In this document: positions 16,153 to 21,196 of the stretch, piece after piece
Position numbering within the stretch: the first letter of the stretch is position 1
Layout: the number at the start of each line of letters is the position of its first letter
Assembly (NCBI GenBank): GCA_028869615.1
Contig: JAGWRQ010000009.1
Location: forward strand, 1 to 21,196
Reading direction: 5' to 3'
DNA: 21,196 nucleotides
Origin: Candidatus Methylomirabilota bacterium
GTDB taxonomy: Bacteria > Methylomirabilota > Methylomirabilia > Methylomirabilales > Methylomirabilaceae
Translations under genes and position numbers: made by a program
Notes under the pieces: generated by a model
What the model was told of the DNA's origin: nothing
Databases searched by the model: none
The model's input: the letters and a program-made list of their open reading frames with translations, nothing else

Positions 16153-16436
16153 GACAGGTCCTTGGCAAAGTACGCCGCGGCTTTTTTTAAAATGTCACGC
16201 TCCTCCGTGACCCGCGCCAGCTCCCGTTTCAGGCGCGTCAGTTCGTCCGCCGCGTTCGCCTGCCGACCCGAGCCGGGGAACGTGCCATGGGCCTCCAGTT
16301 GGGCGGCCCACTTGTACAGCCGGTTGCGCGGGATCCCCAACTCGCGGGCGAGCTCCGCGGCCGGCCGACCAGACTGTTTCAGTAATTGAACTGCTTCGAG
16401 CTTAAACTCTTTGCTAAACCGTTGGCGCTGGCCCAT
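16149..16436 (-). CDS. IS3-family transposase OrfA (HTH and leucine zipper)
   Basis: This 95-aa protein has the usual IS3 OrfA layout: a helix-turn-helix in about residues 6-45 (FSKEFKLEAVQLLKQSG, then AAELARELGIPRNRLYKW) that binds the terminal repeats, and a leucine-zipper coiled coil at about 62-88 (ELTRLKRELARVTEERDILK) for multimerisation. The ATG at 16436 has an AGGAGG site upstream on the minus strand. Near its 3' end the codons TTA AAA AAA GCC form the slippery site for frameshifting into orfB. Alone, OrfA usually represses transposition. Confidence 0.92.
   Translation of the reverse strand: MGQRQRFSKEFKLEAVQLLKQSGRPAAELARELGIPRNRLYKWAAQLEAHGTFPGSGRQANAADELTRLKRELARVTEERDILKKAAAYFAKDLS
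16181..16188 (-). promoter_or_regulatory. A7G programmed -1 frameshift site of IS
   Basis: Read on the minus strand, seven A residues followed by G lie in the overlap of the two transposase frames. A -1 slip here converts the KKAAAYF reading of OrfA into the SRGVLCQGPVVKYAF reading that enters OrfB without a stop. This is the standard IS3-family fusion mechanism. Confidence 0.8.
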
Positions 16437-16471
16437 CGTCCACCTCCTGGGACATTTTGTCCCCTTTCGAG

Positions 16472-16498
16472 GTGTCCGTCAAACCCGGGCTAGCTCAA
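16472..16498. repeat. IS terminal inverted repeat (right in window)
   Basis: Read on the minus strand it begins TTGAGCTAGCCCGG and matches the left end at 22 of 27 positions. It lies 35 bp upstream of the orfA start, on the transposase promoter side. Confidence 0.85.
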
Positions 16499-16504
16499 GG
16501 GGGG

Positions 16505-16546
16505 AATAAAAAGAGCCCTCTTCGCGCCTTGACGGTATCAGAGGGC
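16505..16546 (-). terminator. Intrinsic terminator on minus strand beside IS
   Basis: On the minus strand GCCCTCT pairs with AGAGGGC (7 bp, 18-nt loop) and is followed by TCTTTTTATT. No minus-strand gene lies to its right in this window. It sits 7 bp outside the IS end and directly upstream of the transposase genes, so it would block read-through into them. On the plus strand there is no T-run. Confidence 0.55.
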
Positions 16547-16564
16547 AAGGGGACACCATAAAAA

Positions 16565-16605
16565 TCTCTCCTCTCCCCATGTAGGAGAGGATGAAGGTGA
16601 GGGGG
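16565..16605. repeat. REP-like extragenic palindrome
   Basis: TCCTCTCC (16569-16576) and GGAGAGGA (16584-16591) form a perfect 8-bp stem with a 7-nt loop, followed by TGAAGGTGAGGGGG. This layout (CTCTCCCC, loop, GGAGAGG, then a GGTGAGGGGG tail) is a familiar form of dispersed intergenic palindrome in many GC-rich bacteria. Only one copy is in the window. Confidence 0.55.
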
Positions 16606-16665
16606 ATACGGGATGCCGACTTTCATGCTTATGGGCGCACCACCGATACATGGGGAATTTTGCAC

Positions 16666-16938
16666 ATGACGAGCGCGAAGTCCAGAGGTCCAACCTTTTG
16701 GGGGGGCTGCTATGGCTTTGCCTGGGTGGCGCTGATGCTCGCTCTCTTTGCCTTTATGCTGTCCGGTTACGGCGATGTGTGGGGGATCAGGGGCATGCTT
16801 GGGGCCATGGCGTTGCTGCCGCTCTCAACCTTGGCCTATCCGGTAGTGGCCTGGTATTATACCGGCGCGTTTCCCTGGGTGTGGACGCTGGGGCTGCTGG
16901 CTGCGATTGGAATGGGCAAAGTCATCATGTCCGATTGA
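16666..16938 (+). CDS. Small hypothetical membrane protein
   Basis: I do not recognise this 90-aa protein. It has three hydrophobic segments, at roughly 16-34 (FAWVALMLALFAFMLSGYG), 42-66 (LGAMALLPLSTLAYPVVAWYY) and 71-87 (WVWTLGLLAAIGMGKVI), and would span the membrane three times. The ATG at 16666 has GGGGA about 10 nt upstream; an in-frame ATG at 16591 would place the N-terminus inside a palindromic repeat and is rejected. It ends 13 bp before the M24 peptidase gene and is probably co-transcribed with it. Confidence 0.6.
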   Translation: MTSAKSRGPTFWGGCYGFAWVALMLALFAFMLSGYGDVWGIRGMLGAMALLPLSTLAYPVVAWYYTGAFPWVWTLGLLAAIGMGKVIMSD

Positions 16939-16951
16939 CGAGGCGTATGTG

Positions 16952-18100
16952 ATGGAACAGCCGAAATACGACGCGATGGTGATGATTTCCACCAGCGAGA
17001 TCGATTCGAACTTATACTATGCCACCCGGTTTGCCGCGCCGGATCCATTTATCTTTGTCCAGGCTGGAGCAGAAAAGATCGTCGTGATGAGCGACCTGGA
17101 GTTGGATCGGGCCAGGAGCCAGGCGAGGGTCGATACGGTTCTATCCTATAGCGCGTATGAGGACAGAGCGAGGCAGAAGGGCGCCGACACACCATCCTTG
17201 CTGGATATCCTGGATCTCGTGCTGCGGGAGCGAGGCGCGCGCGACCTGTTGGTTCCCGGCAACTTCGGCGTCGAGTACGCCGATGGTCTGCGGACAAGGG
17301 GTTACACGCTCGCCGTAAAACGGGAGCCGTTCTTCGAGGCGCGGCTGGTAAAAAGCGAAGAGGAGATCGAGGCGATTGCCGCAACCCAACGCGCCATCGA
17401 AGAGGCCGTTGGCGCGGCGATCTCGGCGATTGGGTCGGCCAAGGTAGAAGATAACGGGCTTCTGTACCTTGACGGTGATCAGTTGACCGCCGAGACGCTC
17501 AAGAAGATCATACATGTGACGTTGATGGAACAAGAGTGCGTGGCCCAACATACGATTGTGGCGACCGGCCTGCAGGGGGTCGATCCTCACCATCATGGCA
17601 ATGGGCCGATCAGGGCGAACGAGTCGATTGTGATCGACGTCTTTCCGAGGTCAGAACGAAGCCGTTACTTTGCCGACATGAGCCGAACCGTCGTGAAGGG
17701 GAAAGCGTCGCTGAAACTTCGGGCCATGTACGGGGCGGTCCTCAACGCTCAGGAACGCGGGATGGGGTTAATCAGGGACGGAGCCGAGGGAAGCGTCATA
17801 CACACGAATGTGAATGCCGTATTGGAAAAGGATGGGTTTTACACCGGCCTGGTAGGTGGACGGATGCAAGGCTTTTTCCACGGCACCGGACACGGCGTTG
17901 GCCTCGACATCCACGAACTCCCTCGTATCAGTAAGACGGGCGGCATCCTGCGAACCGGCCATGTGGTTACTGTTGAGCCGGGGCTCTACTACCTCGATGC
18001 GGGGGCCATTCGAATTGAAGATCTGGTGGTCGTCACGGCGGCAGGGTACCGCAATCTGACCAAGTTCCCAAAAGGGATCAGCGAGTTCGAGATCGACTGA
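16952..18100 (+). CDS. M24 family metallopeptidase (Xaa-Pro aminopeptidase-like)
   Basis: This 382-aa protein has a creatinase-like N-terminal domain (about 1-135) and a pita-bread catalytic domain (about 140-382). All five metal ligands are visible: Asp229 (VIDVFPRS), Asp242 (ADMSRTVV), His314 (GTGHGVGLDIHE), Glu342 (TVEPGLYY) and Glu356 (RIEDLVVV). It should be an active dinuclear-metal peptidase, most likely an Xaa-Pro aminopeptidase or dipeptidase acting in the cytoplasm; exact specificity is not readable. The ATG at 16952 has GAGG 8 nt upstream. The gene overlaps the following membrane-protein gene by one base (TGATG). Confidence 0.92.
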   Translation: MEQPKYDAMVMISTSEIDSNLYYATRFAAPDPFIFVQAGAEKIVVMSDLELDRARSQARVDTVLSYSAYEDRARQKGADTPSLLDILDLVLRERGARDLLVPGNFGVEYADGLRTRGYTLAVKREPFFEARLVKSEEEIEAIAATQRAIEEAVGAAISAIGSAKVEDNGLLYLDGDQLTAETLKKIIHVTLMEQECVAQHTIVATGLQGVDPHHHGNGPIRANESIVIDVFPRSERSRYFADMSRTVVKGKASLKLRAMYGAVLNAQERGMGLIRDGAEGSVIHTNVNAVLEKDGFYTGLVGGRMQGFFHGTGHGVGLDIHELPRISKTGGILRTGHVVTVEPGLYYLDAGAIRIEDLVVVTAAGYRNLTKFPKGISEFEID

Positions 18101-18876
18101 TGACGCCTGTTGCTCCCCCGGTGTTTCAGACGATACAAGAGGCGGCCGTCGGAAGTCTGTTCTGCCTGAGCTTTCTATATTCGCCATCCATCCGTCCCGG
18201 CTTTTTCCAGACCTGCGCGCTGGTGCTGGTAAGCGCGCTCGGCGTGGGGATCTGGGTCGCTCCGATGCCGGGCTCGATAATCTTTTTCGTGCTGCTTCTG
18301 CTGTATGCGGGCGCCTTCTGGATTCCGGATGAGCGATGGCCGAGGCGGATGCTGTGGTTGAGCCTGGCGGTTGGAGCGGCAGGAATGTTTTTCCCATCCA
18401 TGCCGCTCGCCAACGCATTGTCCACCGTGCCTGAAATCGCTGTCCGGACCGCCACCACCTTCACGTCAGCCCTCCTCCTGGGCTCAGCCCTGACCGGCAT
18501 GCTGCTCGGGCATTATTATCTCAGAGACCCTCACCTGCCGGTGGCGCTGATCCGCCGGCTGGCTCGCCTCTTTCTGGTGTCCACCGCGCTGCAGGGCCTC
18601 TTATTGATTGTGACTCTGGGGTCGCTCTACCTGTTCGGCGGGGCTGAAGCCATGGCCAGGATCGGACTGCTCTCGACCTCATACCTGGCGGTGTTTCTGA
18701 GTCGTGTGTGTGTTGGAATTCTTGGGTCGTTTGTCCTGGCGTGTGTCATCTGGGATACCTTGCGCATCCCGAACGTTCAGTCCGCAACCGGTTTCTTCTA
18801 CATCGCGATTCTCACTGGCACAATCGGGGAGTTTCTGGGGCGATTCCTATGGCACTCGACGCTCATCCCATTGTGA
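18100..18876 (+). CDS. Polytopic membrane protein of unknown function
   Basis: I do not recognise a named family. The 258-aa protein has seven or eight hydrophobic segments (about 15-28, 38-55, 59-75, 84-98, 121-139, 157-179, 190-217 and 231-249) with short polar loops. The loop LTGMLLGHYYLRDPHLPVALIRR (about 131-153) stands out, with His, Tyr and Arg residues at a membrane edge that could be functional. There is no cleavable signal peptide and no nucleotide or metal motif. Its ATG overlaps the M24 peptidase stop by one base, so translation is coupled and the two probably function together. Confidence 0.75.
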   Translation: MTPVAPPVFQTIQEAAVGSLFCLSFLYSPSIRPGFFQTCALVLVSALGVGIWVAPMPGSIIFFVLLLLYAGAFWIPDERWPRRMLWLSLAVGAAGMFFPSMPLANALSTVPEIAVRTATTFTSALLLGSALTGMLLGHYYLRDPHLPVALIRRLARLFLVSTALQGLLLIVTLGSLYLFGGAEAMARIGLLSTSYLAVFLSRVCVGILGSFVLACVIWDTLRIPNVQSATGFFYIAILTGTIGEFLGRFLWHSTLIPL

Positions 18877-18917
18877 TACGGCGCGATCTTTTCTTTGACC
18901 CCAGTGAGGTTTCTTAC

Positions 18918-18946
18918 TTGTGGAGTGGATGAGGAAGTGCTATATT
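18918..18946 (+). promoter_or_regulatory. Possible promoter of 81-aa hypothetical gene
   Basis: TTGTGG at 18918-18923, a 17-nt spacer and TATATT at 18941-18946 (5 of 6 matches to the -10 consensus) lie about 30 bp before the gene. The A/T-rich stretch stands out from its surroundings. Confidence 0.45.
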
Positions 18947-18976
18947 ACAATTAGCATTCAGCATAAAGGTGGTGTC

Positions 18977-19222
18977 ATGCGCAAGTCATTGGCTCAGGAC
19001 ATCTTAGATATCTTGTATTCTGATCCGAGCACACGCCGGTCGCATAAGGATGCCCTCAGCGACTGGATTCTCGACAGCCAGCCACACGGCTCCCCGCTCG
19101 ACGGAATCGCCATGATTCAATACCTGGCTGAACACCATCCGGATATTCTCGCGCGGCTCAAGATCAACACTCACGTCAAGGAAGAGATTGCTCGCGTCCT
19201 GGACACCATCGGCCACAAATAG
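18977..19222 (+). CDS. Hypothetical 81-aa cytoplasmic protein
   Basis: I do not recognise this protein. It is soluble, mostly helical in appearance and mildly charged: SLAQDILDILYSDPSTRRS, then DALSDWILDSQPHG, then GIAMIQYLAEHHPDILARL and VKEEIARVLDTIG. There are no cysteines, signal peptide or membrane segments. The ATG at 18977 has AAAGGTGG 4-5 nt upstream and a promoter-like sequence lies about 30 bp before it. The coding frame has normal codon use for the window, so it is probably real. It is followed by a heptameric repeat and then the phosphatase gene. Confidence 0.6.
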   Translation: MRKSLAQDILDILYSDPSTRRSHKDALSDWILDSQPHGSPLDGIAMIQYLAEHHPDILARLKINTHVKEEIARVLDTIGHK

Positions 19223-19228
19223 TGTACC

Positions 19229-19256
19229 CAGCCCTCAGCCCTCAGTTCCAGACTCA
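19229..19256 (+). repeat. Intergenic heptameric repeat
   Basis: Two exact CAGCCCT units are followed by two diverged units (CAGTTCC, AGACTCA) with the same 7-bp period. It lies 7 bp after the stop of the 81-aa gene and resembles in style the block inside grpE. Confidence 0.55.
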
Positions 19257-19299
19257 ACAGAGCGCTGGTCGGAGATTGTTCATTGCCGTGCGGTAAGAC

Positions 19300-19950
19300 A
19301 TGATCTACGTCATCGGCGATATTCACGGGTGTCTGGAGCCGTTACACCGTCTCATCGCTCAGCTCCGTCTGTCCGAGGCGGACGAACTGGTCTTCCTGGG
19401 AGATTACGTTGATCGGGGACCGGATTCAAAGGGGGTCATTGATTATCTGCTGACCCTTCGTGGACGGTACACCTTCCTCATGGGCAATCATGAGCGTATG
19501 TTTCTTGATTTCCTTCAGGGAAAAGAGCGGGCGCTGTTTCTGTATAACGGCGGGATCGCGACGGTAGAAAGCTACGGTGGGCTCAGCCGGATCCCCGCCG
19601 CCCACCTGACATTCCTGGAACGCTTGAGGCCGTACTACGAGACCCAGGACTATCTCTTCGTCCACGCCGGGATCAGGCCTGGAATCCCCCTGCAGGAGCA
19701 AGACGAGAGCGACCTCCTGTGGATTCGCGAGGAGTTTTATGCGTATGCAGGTCGATTCCCGAAGATCGTCGTGTTTGGCCATACGCCGATGCGAGAAGTC
19801 CTGATGGATGAAGACCGGATCGGCATCGATACGGCCTGCGTCTATGGCAACAAGCTGACCTGTCTGATCCTCCCCTCACGTGAACTGGTCCAGGTTGCGA
19901 ATCCTCTCGATATGCACTCGCGCGCTACGCTACCGAGCTATCGCAACTGA
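19300..19950 (+). CDS. PPP-family metallophosphatase (PrpA/ApaH-like)
   Basis: This 216-aa protein has the complete calcineurin-like phosphoesterase motif set: GDIHG (6-10), GDYVDRG (34-40), GNHE (62-65), VHAG (121-124) and FGHT (159-162), which bind two metal ions and act in the cytoplasm. Bacterial members of this size are Ser/Thr protein phosphatases of the PrpA/PrpB type or diadenosine tetraphosphatases (ApaH/PrpE); the GDYVDRGPDSKGVIDYLL segment is shared by both, so the substrate is open. The ATG at 19300 has only a weak GGTAAG upstream. It is preceded by 77 bp containing a heptameric repeat and followed by the polysaccharide locus. Confidence 0.88.
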   Translation: MIYVIGDIHGCLEPLHRLIAQLRLSEADELVFLGDYVDRGPDSKGVIDYLLTLRGRYTFLMGNHERMFLDFLQGKERALFLYNGGIATVESYGGLSRIPAAHLTFLERLRPYYETQDYLFVHAGIRPGIPLQEQDESDLLWIREEFYAYAGRFPKIVVFGHTPMREVLMDEDRIGIDTACVYGNKLTCLILPSRELVQVANPLDMHSRATLPSYRN

Positions 19951-20061
19951 AAAACAGTCCGAGCAGACCTCTCGCTTCCAAATCAACTTTCCCTCGTATT
20001 GCAGCCGACAATTCTCTTCAGCGTGAATGAGTCGCGCGTTATCAAACGATACAAAATAGTC

Positions 20062-20089
20062 TTGACACCTGCGCAGGACCTATTATCAT
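20062..20089 (+). promoter_or_regulatory. Strong sigma70-type promoter upstream of NusG-like gene
   Basis: A perfect TTGACA at 20062-20067, a 16-nt spacer and TATCAT at 20084-20089 (5 of 6 matches) form one of the two best promoters in the window. The transcript would begin near 20096, giving a leader of about 95 nt. The rest of the 240-bp gap (19951-20061) shows no plus-strand gene. Confidence 0.7.
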
Positions 20090-20131
20090 TCGCTCAAGCT
20101 CGACACTGGTCGTATTCCAGGGTTCTTATGC

Positions 20132-20160
20132 GCTTGGATCCAGGCCCCAAGCATGTTTTT
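20132..20160 (+). terminator. Attenuator-like intrinsic terminator in the leader
   Basis: GCTTGG at 20132-20137 pairs with CCAAGC at 20147-20152 around a 9-nt loop, and five T residues follow at 20156-20160. The stem is short, so termination would be partial. It sits between the promoter and the antiterminator gene, a natural place for control by transcript release. Confidence 0.5.
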
Positions 20161-20190
20161 GGCGTGTGAGGCGTTCGCCCAGGGGTAGAG

Positions 20191-20685
20191 ATGGAGGAGC
20201 CAAGATGGTATGCGCTCCGCACCCGCTCCCGGCATGAGAAACGGGTGCGGGCTCACGTCGATCACCAAGGCATCGAAGTATTTCTGCCGCTCATCGGTCG
20301 GCGGCGTCGATGGAAAGATCGTACGGTGCAGGTTCAGTTCCCACTTTTTCCCGGCTATTGTTTCGCGCGCTTCGCCTGGCGGGATCGGTTGCGGGTACTG
20401 ACCGCCCCCGGTGTCGTAGAGGTGTTGGGAGTGGGCGGCCGCGGCGTACCGGTCGCGGAGGCTGAGATCGAGGGAGTGCGACGTCTGATCACCAGCACCC
20501 TTCCCGTCGATCCGTACCCATTCCTGGAGCCGGAGATGGCGGTTGAGGTTCGGCGTGGTCCCCTCCAGGGTCTCCGTGGGTTCCTGATCCGGAAGGCCTC
20601 CGGGGCGCGTCTTGTCATCGCTGTCAGTCTCATTCGTCAAGGCGCCTCGGTTGAGATTGATGCCGATGACGTGATCCCGGTGTGA
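20191..20685 (+). CDS. NusG-paralogue transcription antiterminator (UpxY/RfaH/LoaP type)
   Basis: This 164-aa protein has an NGN domain (about 1-105), starting EEPRWYALRTRSRHEKRVRAHV and containing FLPLIGRRRRWKDR and FPLFPGYCFARF, and a KOW domain (about 115-164) with EVRRGPLQGLRGFLIRKASGARLVIAVSL. NusG paralogues of this kind ride on RNA polymerase and suppress termination in long operons for capsule, O-antigen or secondary metabolites. The ATG at 20191 has AGGGGTAG about 3-5 nt upstream. The next gene is an O-antigen ligase-like protein, so the target is most likely the polysaccharide operon that it heads. General housekeeping NusG is unlikely, because the gene is not beside secE/rplK. Confidence 0.88.
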   Translation: MEEPRWYALRTRSRHEKRVRAHVDHQGIEVFLPLIGRRRRWKDRTVQVQFPLFPGYCFARFAWRDRLRVLTAPGVVEVLGVGGRGVPVAEAEIEGVRRLITSTLPVDPYPFLEPEMAVEVRRGPLQGLRGFLIRKASGARLVIAVSLIRQGASVEIDADDVIPV

Positions 20686-20697
20686 TGCGAACCCCTC

Positions 20698-21196
20698 ATG
20701 TCTCGAGATCGTGACACCTCCACGATCAACATGCGATCCCCGGCAGACAGCCCCGCCCTTTCACCCTGGAAGATTCTCAAACTCCGATATGCCCTCATGG
20801 CCGACCGCGCCGTCGAGCTCGGATTATATGGCCTGATTGTCCTCACGCCCCTGGCCTTCGGGACCGTTGAGCCCTGGTCGATTGCCCTCGCCGAGGTAGG
20901 GATCTATGCAATCGCGCTCGTGTGGGGACTCGCCATGGTGAGCGTCGGCGAAATCCGCGTCGAGCGAACGGCCCTGAACCTCTGTTGGCTCTTGGTCCTG
21001 ATCGTTGGGCTGTTGCAGGTGATTCCGCTTCCGCTTCAGGTGATCCGCATCATCTCGCCACATGCCGCGGACCTCTATCAGCAGACGGCGTTTGACAGCC
21101 AGCTTACAGCCTCATGGCGCACGCTCTCGCTTGTGCCGTACGCGACCCGACAGGCGCTTGTAAGGCTCCTGGCCCTGGCGCTCCTCTTCTGGGTTG
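20698..21196 (+). CDS. O-antigen ligase/polymerase-like membrane protein (5' part)
   Basis: The frame from the ATG at 20698 is open to the window end (166 codons, no stop), so only the N-terminal part is seen. After a polar N-terminus of about 35 residues come hydrophobic helices at about 41-55 (LGLYGLIVLTPLAFG), 62-82 and 94-110, then a polar loop with QVIRIISPHAADLYQQT and WRTLSLVPYATRQAL, and a further helix. The TPLAFGTVEPWS and LSLVPYATRQALVRLLA segments are typical of bacterial exopolysaccharide O-antigen ligase/Wzy-like proteins, which polymerise or transfer lipid-linked glycans in the periplasm. It starts 12 bp after the antiterminator gene, without a clear ribosome-binding site; ATGs at 20731 and beyond are alternatives. 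Confidence 0.72.
   Translation, partial: MSRDRDTSTINMRSPADSPALSPWKILKLRYALMADRAVELGLYGLIVLTPLAFGTVEPWSIALAEVGIYAIALVWGLAMVSVGEIRVERTALNLCWLLVLIVGLLQVIPLPLQVIRIISPHAADLYQQTAFDSQLTASWRTLSLVPYATRQALVRLLALALLFWV

Larger units (their letters stand above)
15258..16498 (-). mobile_element. IS3-family insertion sequence
   Basis: This 1241-bp element carries two overlapping transposase frames on the minus strand, bounded by imperfect terminal inverted repeats (22 of 27 matches) that begin TGAGCT at both ends just inside a shared T. Size, two-frame organisation with an A7G slippery site, and the DDE transposase all fit the IS3 family. I find no 3-5 bp direct repeat at the flanks (CATG before, GGGG after), so the insertion is old, rearranged or the ends are slightly misplaced. 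It separates the dnaJ operon from the M24 peptidase module and appears intact. Confidence 0.92.

Noticed and set aside
15343..16389. 348-codon plus-strand open frame through the insertion sequence
   Set aside because: It is antisense to both transposase frames, whose DDE and HTH motifs are clear.

Overview
This window is about 21.2 kb of GC-rich bacterial chromosome. The gene content points to a free-living Gram-negative-type bacterium: a long-chain polyprenyl diphosphate synthase, a lipoprotein, an ArnT-like glycosyltransferase, a start-of-cluster exopolysaccharide/O-antigen ligase, HemW, and an hrcA/CIRCE heat-shock circuit (absent from enterics, common elsewhere). The flavour (GC-rich, heptameric intergenic repeats, mixed families) fits a deep-branching group such as candidate phylum NC10 (Methylomirabilota), but that assignment is an impression and not proven by the sequence.

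Layout. 1-1118: the 3' end of a U32-family Fe-S protein, converging on and overlapping a small TusA-like gene on the minus strand. 1119-2469: a strongly structured leader followed by a lipoprotein gene and a yceI-like gene. 2552-3084: a RHH/RelE toxin-antitoxin pair with its own promoter. 3368-12226: a tightly packed plus-strand run of nine genes (PfpI-like, K+ channel with RCK domain, SHOCT mini-protein, PAP2 phosphatase, ArnT-like glycosyltransferase, polyprenyl diphosphate synthase, lepA, lepB, hemW) with overlaps or gaps of 30 bp or less, probably one operon. 12270-15193: a consensus promoter and CIRCE operator driving hrcA-grpE-dnaJ, with no dnaK in between. 15258-16498: a complete-looking IS3-family insertion sequence on the minus strand with terminal inverted repeats and an A7G frameshift site. 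16666-18876: a compact module of small membrane protein, M24 aminopeptidase and polytopic membrane protein. 18977-19950: an orphan 81-aa gene and a PPP-family phosphatase. 20062-21196: a strong promoter, a leader with an intrinsic-terminator-like hairpin, a NusG-paralogue antiterminator and the first part of an O-antigen ligase-like gene, which looks like the head of a polysaccharide cluster.

How the genes fit together. Three neighbours in the nine-gene run share polyisoprenyl chemistry: the synthase makes long polyprenyl diphosphates, PAP2 enzymes remove phosphates from such carriers, and ArnT-like enzymes transfer sugars from polyprenyl-phosphate donors. The downstream lepA-lepB-hemW genes add translation, protein export and heme delivery. 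The hrcA operon is autoregulated through CIRCE. The last locus couples a terminator-like leader to a dedicated antiterminator, the arrangement expected for RfaH/UpxY/LoaP-type control of long surface-polysaccharide operons.

I see no tRNA, rRNA or CRISPR array. The items most worth a second look are the branched secondary structure upstream of the lipoprotein gene, the promoter-terminator-antiterminator leader at 20062-20190, and the heptameric repeat that appears to have been absorbed into the grpE reading frame.
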